Source: Salvator merianae
Taxonomy: Eukaryota > Chordata > Lepidosauria > Squamata > Teiidae
Reading direction: 5' to 3'
Length of the DNA stretch: 64,000 nt
Assembly (NCBI GenBank): GCA_003586115.2
Contig: QVOM02000116.1
Location: 41,316,197 to 41,380,196, forward strand
The notes under the pieces were generated by a model, which did not search any database, had not been told where the DNA came from, and saw only the letters and a program-made list of their open reading frames with translations. Below, one piece after another: positions 13,291-25,179 of the stretch (positions are counted from its first letter, which is position 1; each line of letters opens with the position of its first letter). A program made the position numbers and the translations under genes.

Positions 13291-13674
13291 AAGTAGAGCT
13301 GATCGTGGTAATAACGTTACTGTGTTGCCTCTAGCATCTCTAACATCTGTTAATCAAAGGTCCAACAGTAGAAAATCTACTTGCCAAATTGGTTAAATTT
13401 ATGGAGAGAAGATCTTCTTCAGCAGCTTTAAAAGCACGTATGAGCATTAACTACCCATAAGAGGAAAACATGAGAACTGCCTGTTCATAGTGGGGAATAT
13501 GGATGCAGTGGGAAATCTATGTATTAAGGAAATACCTTAAAAATTGCTGAATGTTTTAACCTGTTCCTTCAGCACCAGTGGACTATGAATCATGTACTTG
13601 AAGAAAGAACCTGTTACCTCAGATTTCTGAGGAAACCTCCGAAAAGGATTAAAAACATAAATATCAGCATCACA
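13291..13674 (-). CDS. Three candidate exons (13674-13618, 13450-13381, 13346-13291), unrecognised gene
   Basis: Three consecutive segments with fair to good splice sites form one frame. Segment one (acceptor attttctctggag, donor GAG^GTAACA, phase 0-0) reads CDADIYVFNPFRRFPQKSE. Segment two (acceptor tcctcttatgggtag, phase 0-1) reads LMLIRAFKAAEEDLLSINLT. Segment three (acceptor ctttgattaacag, donor CTACTT^GTGAGT, phase 1-0) reads VRDARGNTVTLLPRSALL. All phases agree and the joined peptide looks natural. They sit in the CUL2 leader intron on the CUL2 strand. The protein is not recognised. Confidence 0.35.
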
Positions 13675-13935
13675 CTCCAGAGAAAATCAACATGTTCAAT
13701 CTGTACATGCAGAGTTATTTGTTTGGTTATGATACTCTATAAGTCATTTCATTTTCCACTGAACATATAATGGAAAGAGCTTAACACAGTATTCTAAATT
13801 ATAAAGTTTTATCACAGATTGTTTAAGCTTTTTTGATATTATAACATGTCATTAAACACTAAGTGCTCTAATTCTGTTCTCATCTTACAATACATGACAG
13901 CCAGGTGTGCCTGCATTCAGTAATGTATACGATAC

Positions 13936-14631
13936 CTCAGATAATAATCCAGTAGAAAATAATTCCCTCTCTGAATAAATAAGAATGCTGTAATTATTGC
14001 ATTCCTTATGACAAAACGCAAGGTTTTGTTTCATTCTCATAATGGATTTGCAGTTGTGCAGGCTGCAGATGACAGAAAGAGGTCTGTCGATGTTTTATCC
14101 CAAGACATAGTGAACTACATACTTATTCACAAAATTTAGGTAACAAGCATATAACACTTGTTATTATTATCTTTCTCGCCTTTATAGAGAAGAGTTTTCT
14201 CAGCAGAAAAAAGGCTGATGATGCTCCCTCAACTAAAGATGACAGCCTCCACAATAAACTGTTTAAAAAATCATGGGTTCTTGAAAGGCAATTTTCTAAA
14301 ACTGTTGTGAGTGAGCTTAACACTATGGGCTGTGATCTAATTAAGAGTACCCATAATGCATCCTGGATGGGCAAAACAACACTAAAACTCCAGTCTAACT
14401 CTGGACACCGTTAAGGCTGTAATTTCGGCCTCACTTTTCCAGCACACGCTAAGCACAGAATGGCTTCCTTCTGAGTAAACATGCAGTCAAACAGCGTGCA
14501 AATTTCTTCATGATCAATGCAGCTGTAACACTGACTTCCTCACAATCTAACTCCCAGTTTTTAAGTATCGATAAATTCACGGTAAAGGCTGTCAAGTGGA
14601 AAAGAGGCCAGGGTTGCTACATCTTCAATAC
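13936..14631 (-). other. Two weaker exon candidates (14631-14581 and 13970-13936)
   Basis: 14631-14581 follows an excellent acceptor (eight T then catag) and reads IEDVATLASFPLDSLY, but its donor C^GTGAAT is weak. Without splicing it reaches a stop 7 codons later. 13970-13936 (acceptor cttatttattcag, donor CTGAG^GTATCG) reads RELFSTGLLSE in the phase needed by 13674. They could be the 5' end of the unassigned gene or non-coding leader exons. Confidence 0.2.
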
Positions 14632-14819
14632 CTATGAAAAAAAAGTTTAGCAAACGAAGCTTTCAGCAAAGGCAATATCTGCTGAAATCCTTTTCTCTCC
14701 CCAGCCACTAAAAGACCTAGGAGTCCTGGCTTCTTCTTCGCCTCTAGTTTTGCTCCGTACATGGAGATAAAGAGAGAACAAGAAAGCAAGAGGACAAGAT
14801 CAAGCTAGCCATTCAAGAG

Positions 14820-15480
14820 GGCTCATGCCAGCCGCTAGATTATCGCATCCGCTGACCGGAACCGCGGAAGATGAAGGGTCAAAGACCCGAAGGGGCCCTT
14901 GACCCTCGGGGACTCCTCCGAGAGGAAGCTCTACCGCGGCGAGAGGGAGAAGGAAGCGGCGGCACCCGAAGCAGTCCACGGCTCCCCTTGGCGCCCCTCA
15001 TCCACCGTTACCTGGCAACAGGAGAGACCTGGGTCCACGTCGCCTCCCCACCCCTTCCCCAGGCCGTGTGTCTCGCACCGGCTGCAATTCGTGCGTCCCA
15101 CCGCTGTCCCCGAATCCTCCTCACAGGGCTGCCATTACCCAGCCGCCACGGCTGCCCGTTGCGCCCCGCCCACTGGCTTCCCAGGAGCTCTGCGCGGGCG
15201 AATGGGGAGGGCGGAGTGCAGGACGCGTCCATTTCTTTTTTCCTTGCCGCCGCCAAGTAACAGGACTCAGAGGGAAACGCTTCTCTCTGTCCACTGTCCT
15301 CTAATTTCTACACATGTCAATGCCCTCATTTGGGCTCAGAATTAAGTCCTTTATTGCTATCTTCTCTTGTTTCTCGTTCTCCCCCATGGACGAAGCCTGC
15401 GACATTGGTACCGTCCATACTACGGCGAGTGCCGAGGGCCAAACCAAATTACTACTTCCGGTTTCTTAAAGAAGCGAGAA
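14820..15480 (-). promoter_or_regulatory. CUL2: CUL2 CpG-island promoter and probable leader exon
   Basis: G+C and CpG density rise sharply here against AT-rich flanks, at the distance expected upstream of the CUL2 start exon. A minus-strand donor at 15012 (TTGCCAG^GTAACG) could end the non-coding first exon. No TATA box is visible. If the second minus-strand gene is real it probably starts from this island too. Open frames in the island on both strands are GC-driven and carry no recognisable protein. Confidence 0.75.
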
Positions 15481-15499
15481 GACGAGAGACTTTTAGCTA

Positions 15500-18400
15500 G
15501 CAGATGGATTAGCTCCTGTTGGATGTTTTCTGCTAAGTTTTAGGCTTTCCCCATGGTTTCTCAGAACTTTCCTTCTGCTTTCTCTCTCTCTTATCGCCTG
15601 TCAGGGAGAGCGGGGGAAAACACTGTCTTTGAAGGAAAATAATTTTTCCTTTGCTTGGTTAAAAAATGTTTTGCTACTCAATTCTCAAGCAGGCGTGGTA
15701 GGAAAGTGTGCCGGTTGTAGGCTAAGGACAAACTGAAAGTTGTAGGATTTTACATTTTAAGTAACAAACGTCATGACAAAAATATGGGCTCTAAAATTTC
15801 CTGGAATCTTAGTTTCTTATACTTAAAATTGACAGGACCCAAGCGTTTGAAAAGTTTCGTAGCCAACAGTTTCATCAGCTTTAGGAGGAAACGTTTTGGA
15901 GTTGACGGGAAAATTTATGTGTGACACTTCTGTTTGGTGACTGCAAAAACTGTGTTTTGTGGGGGAGGGGGGTTGGGACGTTCAAAAGAGGATAGTCAGT
16001 CCGTACAAATCAAGTGGAATCTTGAAAGACAGATGTGTCCATCTCAGTAAAAAGTACATAGCTTATTTCAAAGAATTATTAACTGATTATTAACAAATTA
16101 GTACTGCAAATCTAATAAGTAAATTGAAATTTGATCACTTCTGGCTAGGGGTCATCCTTAAGTATAGGTACTCTGGCTGTTATACAACAGTAATATTAGG
16201 CACATGAGTAGAAAGATTTGTTGTTGCCAGAATTTTGAATCTTAAACATTGTATAGAACCTTATATACAGTGTTGCCTATTGATAATTTTTCTAGTGGTT
16301 TGTTTTCACCAAACTGAGGGGAAAATAACTCAGCTATGTTTTTCCTATTGTATGATCTAGCTAAGGAACATTAGCCATGTCAGGGCTCTGTGTATTTTAT
16401 TGGAAGCAAGCAGAACTATCAGGGAGAACTCATATGAATTTATTTATTCTGTTTTTTTGTGATTTGCAATCAAAATGCTATTGACATCCCATAATGTTAG
16501 GACGACCAAGTCAACTGAAGCTTGAATTTATCTTATCATATGTAAGTGAAGATATGCTGCTTGCTACAAGCATGCAGAGTTTTTTATTGCTCTTTGTCTC
16601 ATTTTTCCTGTTTTATTAATTTTGCTATTGCTTCTTGGGGAGAAGACAGTGATTTCCTACCTTCATGGGTTTTTGAAGCTTTGGACCTCAAGGCCCACAA
16701 TTACCAGTAGTTCAAGAAAAGGGTTGTATTTTCCCAAATTAGTTGGTTAAAGGTAATGGAAGTGCTTGACTTTTGCCATTCTCCCCAGAAGTTGACAGAG
16801 GGAGAAAGGGTTCATTTTTGTTTTCTGTAGCAAGCACAAGCTGAGCAGCTGGTAGCCAAATGAAGTTGCAATCTTAGGTTGGGCAGCACCCTCAGATATC
16901 GACACCTGGCAATCAATATGGAACTCCTTGACTAGGCTTATTCCATAGACACTGCTTTCCTGACAACTGTTCTGAATCTATGTGATCAAAGCATATTGTT
17001 TTCTATTGTGTTCGGGGCAAAACATACTTCTCTGTCACATCTAAACTAGCATGCTATAGTTGATGATCAGGATTACAAATCTGGGTTTAAACAACACTTG
17101 CAAATAAAGTGTATAATGTAAGTCAACCTGAGTACCTTCAGAAGTAGAGTGAGCATGAACATGGTTAAAAAACAAATATTTCAAATTAGTTGATACCTTA
17201 AGGTAAGAATCCAAATCAGAGTAAAATGTTATGGGCTTCCCACAAAATACATGCTGGTTCTCCTGAACTGATTATCTAGAAAGACAGGCAAATATGTAAG
17301 AATAGGAAAATGGGAGGAGAAAAGAGAGGAGGAGACATATGAGAGAGAAGAGTCTGGCAGATCTGATAATGTTTGGAATCCTTGTTTGTACTAGAGATCA
17401 TTTGGTTTCATTAGTAGTGTTTGACAATTCTTGTGCTACACGATTTAGGTCTTCAGTTCTTAACAGTGCCTGTCCCCATACAATCTTTCAACACTGGAGA
17501 CCCTTCTCTGTATCTCTTTCTCTTCAGTGGAGTCTAGGAACCAGGTAACTAGGCATCAGGCCTTTTTGGTGCTGGCTCTGTTTGTGGAACTCTTCTCAGG
17601 GGAGCTCCCTTTGCTTTGGTCCTACCATCTTTCAGATGACAGATGGATATGTCTTTGAATTCTACCACCTTTAATTTTAAATGGGTGCTCAGGCTATCCT
17701 TCCTATGTCTCTGAAGTTGGTAAGAGTGGTACCCCTAGGTTTTGGGGAGTTTTTGTACAATTTTACTGTTTTTTGTATGATGCTTTAATTTTTGTCTTAC
17801 TCAATCTTTTTCTAACCCTGATTCCCTCATCTGAATCGTTACCCATCAGTCAAGCTCTGATCAGTAGTGGCAAGGTTTCAGATGTCCCATCAGGCTATGG
17901 TGTCTTGGAAAGTAGGCAAGTAAAGGCTGAACTAGTGATCATCACTACTAATTTATTGTTTACTTATTTAAGACATTTGTAATGCACTTTTCATTTAAAA
18001 ACATCTCAAATGCCACCAGTTAAACCCAGAATCAGAATTAGCTGTGTTCTTCAGGCTCCACCTTTTTCAGAAAGACATTATTTGTGATGAACTGGGAGTA
18101 TTCAAACTGTTTGGTACCACACTGACTCCCATAAAGTTAGAAGACTCTCAAACAGGGAATGGGTTTGAAGCAAATTATCAGTTAAATCCTCTCACCTCTC
18201 CCATGTTTTAATCTCCCCTGCTTTTCCCAGTGTACATATGGTCACTCTCCCAATTGCATCTGCTGCCTCTTACCTTCCAAACTGGCCTGCTTTCTAAGCC
18301 TATTAGGCCATCTGAAATAGAGGGCCATAGGTCTTCCCAGCAGGCTTGTAAAGTCTCAAAGTTTGAACAAACCAAACTTGCCATTAATTCATACACATTC

Positions 18401-20200
18401 CTACACGGGACTAGAAGGTGGGGTGGTATCAAAAGAGACCCCCTCCAAATGGAATGAATTAATGAATTGATCATTCCAGTTAGAATGTTTCAACAATGTT
18501 TTGCAACTTCTATTCAGTTAACTGAAAATAGGAAACATGATGCAGCATCTATGGGGTTTGTACAGCAGAGTTTGAGAGATGGAACTGGTATTTTTAGCTA
18601 CAAGCCTGTTTTCAATGCCAAAACTAGAAAGCTAAATTGCCAATTATGTATTACATATCCAAACATATCATAGGACCATTTGCTCACAAAGTTAACTCAG
18701 CTAAGAATTCTTTGAAACTGCAGTATATCTTGCCTAGCTAAATGCCAGTTTGCCATTTAGAGTTTAAAGTTTAGAGGGTAAAGTTACTAAACAAGTATCC
18801 TGTTATTGAGTATGTAGTAATGCTTTGGCTAGTATGGAAAAGATAACAGCTATCCTGCGTCAACACAGCAGAGCTTAAGCGTGAGAAAGACATATTGTTT
18901 ATGAACTGATATGAATGAGAATGAGTCATACTTAGCATGCATAAGAGATATGCTTGACCAATGTGTCATGGATTATTATTACCATTATGATTATCCTAGT
19001 ATGTTAGTGTGTACTTACTAGTATTTGTTCTTATGATGTGACTACAATGTACAGTGAGCAGACTACTGCTTTTTACCAACTTTGCTATTTTTACTATGGA
19101 ACCAAGCTGCAATAAAAACAATGTTTCATAGATTACTCTGCTGCCTACAGAGTTTATATTTTACTCCTTCTACTTCATGGAAATGGCTGTAAGTCTTCCT
19201 GACATATGGACTGTGGTACTCTGATACTAAATTCTTTTCATATTGTCAGTTATACATAACTTTTATTTCATTCGGAAGATTTGGACTTTGCAATATTTAC
19301 TGTCTAACAGAAACAGGTTAATCACATAGTTCTGAGGGAAAGGCAAAATAATGGGATGTTCCTTTTTTTTCCACAGTAACTACCAAGATTGATTCTATCC
19401 CCAAACCAAGCCTGAATCCAGACATGTCAAGACATTTCTTCCAAGAATGCCTGCAAACTGGAGTCACCTCAGTCTCCAACTCCTTTCTCCCACAAAGTCT
19501 ATATGTGATAGAATGTGATATGTGATAGAATGGTGGTACCACTCCATCACAATTACCTAGTTATTCTTCTATTTTAACATTGGCAAGAGCTGAGTGAGTT
19601 CATTACAGGCCAAACAGCTATGTCTAAGTGGAGCTGAAGTCAGAATGGAGATAACAATTTTAACTTCAAAATTAATATTTAATTTTTTTTTATCCCAAAT
19701 AAAACAACAAACTGATAAAACCAGAGTAAAACATGCTCTTATGGTTACTTGTAGTCCCTGCGGATTGGGACTACAGCGGGCCAACTGAAAACTTATAGTC
19801 CAGAACTCCAGGTCAACATTGGTTAATTCAGGCTTGTGTTCTGTTTTTATGACCATGTTCTCAGCACTGTAATTCTCTTCAGCTGTTTTATCGGTCTAAT
19901 CCGGGCAACTCTTTTTCTAAAGAAGGGGTGGAGGAGGGATTCCCTCGTTTTTCATCTAAGGGAAACGTGTTAGGCTGCATTTGGATAAATTCCTGCACCT
20001 AACAGAAGGGTTCTTGAAGTTCGTACCCGCAGCCCTTCAAGAGGCTCGAAATCCTGGACGTCGCCGTCTAGGAACCCTGAAATTCAAGCTCAGAAAACAT
20101 TTCGGGAACCCAGCTTCTGCCAGCCTGGAGCAATGCGACCCAACAGCAACCACCGGTGGTTTCTCACATTTCCAGTCCACGCATTATAAGAGATCCTATC
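15500..20200. other. CUL2-CREM intergenic spacer
   Basis: I see no exon with family similarity on either strand. The content is AT-rich unique sequence, a transposon copy at 18.2-18.4 kb, and a small 'gtagtccctgcgg...gggactac' palindrome near 19.75 kb. This spacer separates two divergent promoters by about 5 kb, too far for a shared core promoter. Confidence 0.6.
18210..18400. repeat. Copy of an interspersed repeat family (also at 29.5, 60.3, 63.5 kb)
   Basis: Shares 'ggcctgctttct...agcctattaggcc', then 'agagggccataggtcttccc' and 'agcaggcttg', with the better copy at 63,515-63,870. It ends near 'gtttgaacaaaccaaac', another mark of the family. The family has no name I can give. Confidence 0.45.
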
Positions 20201-20229
20201 CAACGCACAGTCAGAGCTGCCAACCACCC

Positions 20230-20870
20230 GCAAGTCGTCTTAGCCAATCGCCGGTCAGCAGCAGCAGGCGCAGGCGCGGTAGTTGACGCGCGCTCCAACC
20301 GTTAGGGCCCTCCAATAACCAATGGGCGTTGGCCGAGGGAGGAGGAGGAAGTGGCAGGGGAGGGGGGGCAAAGAAAGAGAGAAAGAGACCTGCCCCAGCT
20401 GGGCGTGGCTGTACCCACTGTGGCCCCGCCTTTCGCTTCCCCTATCTGCGTGCCTGCCCCCTCAGCTCAGGTGAGTGGGGAAGAGGCGCCGCCATTTCTT
20501 CAGCGCCCCCCGCGGGTGACGGCGTCGCAGCATCAGCGCTGACGTGGGGGCGACGCGCGGCCTCGCCCGGCCCAATCCCTCCTCCCCCACCTACTTCCCC
20601 TGTGACGGGGGCGCCACGTACTCGGGTGAGTCGCAGGAGGGGGCGGGGACAAGGCGAGAGTGCGCAAGGCGGCCTGACCCTCTCTGACGGCGGGGAACAC
20701 AAGAAGAGGCGGAGGGCCGTGAAGCTGGCGAAATGGAGGGGAGGAGGACTTCGAAGGCGCGGGGAGGGGAGGGGAGAGGGTGGTTCCCCGGAGAGGAAAG
20801 AAGGGAGGGCTGAGGAGTCCTGTTTGGAATCGTAGGTGAAAGGGATGATGGGGCTTCTGCGCATGTGCAG
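20230..20870 (+). promoter_or_regulatory. CREM: CREM upstream CpG-island promoter (P1)
   Basis: A dense CpG block contains CCAAT motifs (AGCCAATCG near 20,242; ACCAATGGG near 20,313), GC boxes and CRE half-sites (CTGACGTGG near 20,540). It has no TATA box, as in housekeeping-type promoters, and lies 5' of all CREM coding exons on the plus strand. In mammals the P1 promoter of CREM is GC-rich and drives the activator and long repressor forms. Confidence 0.8.
20390..20470 (+). other. CREM: Probable CREM non-coding first exon (3' part)
   Basis: A consensus donor CTCAG^GTGAGT follows 20470. A second candidate donor, CTCGG^GTGAGT, follows 20625, so alternative leader ends are possible. The start cannot be fixed from sequence. 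The leader would splice to 25,136 or directly to 27,139. Confidence 0.5.
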
Positions 20871-22054
20871 AGTGCCTCAGCTTTCGCTGCGGACGCAGCT
20901 TGTTTTGGAGAAGTTTTTAAAAAGTGAATTAAAAGTTGTGAAGAAAAGTGGTAGTCTAGCGTACAGATAGGATTGATTTATAGGGCAGATAATACCCCTC
21001 ACTTCAGTAATAAAAACCAAACGTTCTATCCCCTTTCTCTCTAGCTGTCTGCCTGTAAGGAAGTGCTGGCTCTTGCCTCAAAAAAATTTATCTGTGTTCA
21101 ACAGAGAGAGGGGGGAAGAGGTACTGTTGATTTAAGTTTGTTTATTCATTTTTAGAGTTTGCCAATCCATAATCATTGTTGTCTCTGCCACTCCCAAGAA
21201 AAGAAAATACTAGTGCACAAGATAGTTTAAAAAGACCGAAATCCCTTATTTAGTGCTGCTTCAAAAGTCTGGCTCAATTTAAAAGGTTTTCATTTGGTAC
21301 CATAAAAACACAATGATGGTACTAGTTGGCTTCATTAAGGACATTCTTCTATGTTTTGAACACCACCATCCCTGTGTATACCTTCTTTATCATTTAAAAT
21401 AGTAAAACATATGTTTGCGTTCAGTAAAATATACTTTCAAGTAAGATGTGCAGTAGTCCCTATCTACCCAGTAGTAGGTCCATTATGCTTAATGGAGTTT
21501 CTTTTGCAACTGCCCATAGTATTCTAACTTGGCCATAATCTTTTCAATTGTTAAGTCAAATAAAAATACTCTCCCATAAATGTGTTTATGATTGCGGTTT
21601 TCAATCCTGCATTACTACTTAGTAATTAGATATTACTAATATCTTTGTTACCAAGATATTTTCTCTATTGTTGGAAAGAGTGGAGTAAAAATTTTAAGAC
21701 CAAGCTAAAATGGTATTCAGCTCTGGTTTCAGATAACTTGGGAAAGGGCAACATGTTAGAATGAGGAGTTCAGGATAACAGAGGAATGACAGCGGGGTAG
21801 TTCTGCGTTTATGGTATAGATGGAGTTGAGAAAGGAGAAGAATAAAGAAAAATACCAGTGTGAACCAATGTGTAGAACTTGGCCCATATCTAGGAATACA
21901 TTACTCAAGGACATCTCTTCTGTAGTCTCATTAATTGGTCTTGAAGAAGTTACTGTACTGGTCTGAAAGCAAATGTGAGTTTAACATAGTATAAGAAGGG
22001 ACTGTTTGCATAGCGTCTTACTGGTTTGCATTGTCACTGTACTTAATTCAGTGA

Positions 22055-22250
22055 TGCAGTGATAGCTAATTTATTTTTCTGTTTGTATTTTTATTTCACC
22101 CTATACCTGATGGTCTTGGGGTGGGTTACAACAGTAAAAACAAAATTTAAAATGAGCTCACTAAAACCAATAACAGTGCACGAAAAAACCATTTCCTCAG
22201 CCAAAGTCAAGGGACAGGTGCGTCTTCACCAGTCTCCTCAAAGTATACAG
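22055..22250 (+). repeat. Retroposon fragment
   Basis: 'tttcaccctatacctgatgg', then 'gtgggttacaacagtaaaaac' and 'gtgcgtcttcaccagtctcc', match in order the longer copy at 61,300-61,560 and the shorter one at 31,360-31,475, so all three are one family. Confidence 0.55.
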
Positions 22251-24611
22251 TGAATTATTGCATAATTTAATCTTGACACCTTGGTTGCTGGCTCAAATTG
22301 CATATCTGTTCACGTTTTCCCAAAACTAAGTTTCATCTTGCCCATTGTGACTTATTGCGCGCTTTAAGAGTCTGAGATTACTTTACGTGTGTTTCATAAG
22401 CCCTGCATGAAACACCTTGCCATAAGCAGTAAAGAAATTGCAAGGGTGCCAGATACTCAGGCAAGGCTAGAGGAAGGAAGTTGCATAAGGAACCAACGGT
22501 TTGTGTTACTCTTGTAGCAGAAAACATTGGGCTTCAAAAAAATAGAAGGGGACTATATGGTGCAGCAACAGGGAACAGAAAAAAGGGGTAAGGTCACATG
22601 TAAGCGGATGATTTCTCCAATGTTGTGTTGTGCTTCCTCTCTATTTATGTACCTGTATATGTGTGGGTGGGACCACTTTTGTCTCCTCGAATACAGGTAA
22701 TCTCTGGGCAGACTCTTTCTCGGCTCCAGCAACTTTGATTTTCAATCAAGTTGAGAAATACCTAAATTTTTCAGGAAAAAACCAGATTTTTTTTTCTATG
22801 ATTTATATTGGCAAAAGATGAAATAAGGCTGTCATTATTAGTAGCAGGATTCTTTGAGAATATTATGATCCGTGAAGGGGACTCTGTTAATCATACTGAA
22901 TAACAACTGACTGTTAGTCTCAGGTTAGGTGAGAATAGGTGGATGTTAATAGTAATATATAAAACACACAAAGAAGTCTTTTAACCCAATGGGATGATTG
23001 GGTTTCTTCTTGGAACAAAAATTGTTCACCTCTGCAGCAATTTTTGGTCCCTTACAGGAGCTGTTAAATAGAGGAGTCTTTTAAGGGGATAGCCAGATTG
23101 AGTTCCTGCGGATAGTGAACTGAACTATAGTTGTCATCATTTCTTGCCTTTGGCCACCAAGCTGGCTGGGAGTTATAGTTCAGAAGCATCCAGTGTGTAC
23201 CGTAGGGTAATCAACCTTGCTTTAGAGTATATGCTTGCAGGATGGAACTTGTGGCCTTTTCCAGAGGCTATTGTGGAAAGGAAAAGAAGCTGTTCTTGAG
23301 TGTGTTGTGAACCTCCTGTATTCTATTTTATTGGGATACCTTGGGGGAAAATGAGATTTTAAAATTGACTGTATATGCAGAAGGCCCCAAATGTGATTTA
23401 CACGGTCAGAGCTGATCTCCTGTTTTGTTAACTACGCTGCATTAAGTGGTTTTGCTGGACCATATTCCCCACCAGTGCTGTTGCTGCAACTAGAAGCATG
23501 GATGCTCATATAGAGGACAGGTTACTTGGTTTCCACAACCAATTATCTTCCAAATCCCATTTGTGCCATAGCTGGCTGGTGGTGCCACTGGCGGAGTAGC
23601 ATGCATTCTCTAGTAGTTATGTGTGAAATGAATATACAGTGTTTGGGATCCTGCAGCTTAACTAGGGCTTGGAACAAAGTGGCAGTTCTGGGTTATGCAA
23701 GTACCACATCTGCCATGCAAGTAACTAAACTTGCATTATTAAAATGTTAAATAAAAAAACTGTTAATAATAATAAATGTAGCATTGGGAAGGAAAATTGC
23801 CATGTTCTGTGTCTTGAGAGATCACCTGCTTATCTTTGACTCTCACTTTACTGGTGGGTGGGGCGGGGGAATTGCAGACTTTGTGAAACTACATTTGGCA
23901 TGTTTTGTGTTTGTAGCTGGACCATCTTGCAACTCTGTTTTCTGTAGAGGAGGAGTGCATAGATTGTCATTAAATCTTTGAAATCCAAGGTTTATAAAAG
24001 GCACTAGTTCTCAATCTTTATTTCAGAGTCGTTGTAGCCATCGTGAAAAATGGAGGACTATTTCCTTTGTTGGCTACCAGCCTGTGAAGAAAAGACACTG
24101 CTTCAGGATCCTACTCACTATATCCATTTGCTATAAATGGAGATAATGAACTGTAACTCTTTGATTTCCAAAAAACATACACTGTGACACTGTGGAGTAA
24201 CATTAAAAGTATGAATTTGTTACTGGTATTATATTATGAATATTTAATTAATTACAAACTTAAATAACTTCTGCTCCTGTTCCAATGTCTAATATATGTA
24301 TGGGATCTTCTAAAAGCGATTTCCAAACTTTACAAAACTGTCCTATGTTTTGGGGGATTTCATTTGTTAAATACAGGGTTTCCTTGTTTTTATTAAAAGA
24401 TTTTTACATTTGCACTGGAGAACATTGGATTCCAAAGTGTTGGTTTCATTTCATAGGACAGCACTGAAAGACTGATGGGATGCTGGCTGAGTATGTGCTT
24501 TACAACATGTTCCAGAATTCTTTGCGTTTCTTGGGGATTCTGTCCCTAATAATCATGGCTTTTCATGAATAATCGCTGAAGGCTTCCGTCAGAACCTCCA
24601 CAAATCAGAGG

Positions 24612-24787
24612 GTGATTCTGCACTGGCCGGTATACCAGACTAGCAAATGTACCGGGAGCCTCCCTTTTGCACGCCGGTGCAGTCTAAGGGAGGCTCTGGG
24701 ATGGTCATCGTTTAGACCACACCAGCATATGGAAGGGAAACTTCTAACATGCTTGCTGGTTCAGTACAGTAGCCAGTGCAGAATCAC
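24612..24787. mobile_element. 176-bp MITE with perfect 16-bp terminal inverted repeats
   Basis: It starts GTGATTCTGCACTGGC and ends with the exact reverse complement GCCAGTGCAGAATCAC. It encodes nothing. The flanks (cagagg / tgagg) hint at a short target duplication but do not match well. It sits in the CREM leader intron. Confidence 0.8.
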
Positions 24788-25135
24788 TGAGGTTGTAGAT
24801 CTGCAACCTTCTTTGCATCTCACTGAGTCTCCAAAAGGCTTTTCTTATAAACTATTTAGAACTTAGCCAAAGTGTTTTTGATTTTTTGCTGCTTCACTTA
24901 TAAAATATAGGTTCTTCTGACACATAAGAAACCTGTTGCATTTTGGGCAATAATGTTTTTTTCTTGCTGTTTCTATTCTCCCATGAACTTTGAATATTAT
25001 GTAACATTGAGAATTGGTTGTCATGGTAATAGTTATGACCTCATAAATAGAACATGACTTAACTGCATGGTTCACTAGAAGGGAGTGTGGCCTGGAGGAG
25101 AAAGACATAGATATATATATAAACATCCAGTCACA

Positions 25136-25179
25136 ATGAGCAAGTGTGGTAAAAAACAGCATGCAAGAATTAACATAAG
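25136..25179 (+). CDS. CREM: CREM alternative N-terminal exon
   Basis: ATG at 25136 opens MSKCGKKQHARINIR, recognisable as the alternative CREM N-terminus (MSKC...KK pattern in mammals). The donor AAG^GTAGCC is in phase 2. It joins the exon at 27,139 to give ...IRQMTMETGE, exactly the expected junction, adding 16 residues before the common Met. The residues after MSKCG differ more from mammals than the rest of the gene. The upstream exon border cannot be placed. The TA-rich run just before the ATG is too close to be its TATA box. Confidence 0.85.

Noticed and set aside
14871..15345. Overlapping open frames on both strands (up to 148 codons)
   Set aside because: GC-rich CpG-island sequence with few stop codons; Arg/Pro/Gly-rich translations without family resemblance.
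20329..20864. Open frames of 140-168 codons on both strands
   Set aside because: Same cause: they lie in the CREM CpG island and overlap the probable leader exon and its donor.
25112..25123. TATATATATAAA as a TATA box for the MSKC exon
   Set aside because: Only about 13-24 nt before the ATG; a start 30 nt downstream would fall inside the coding sequence.
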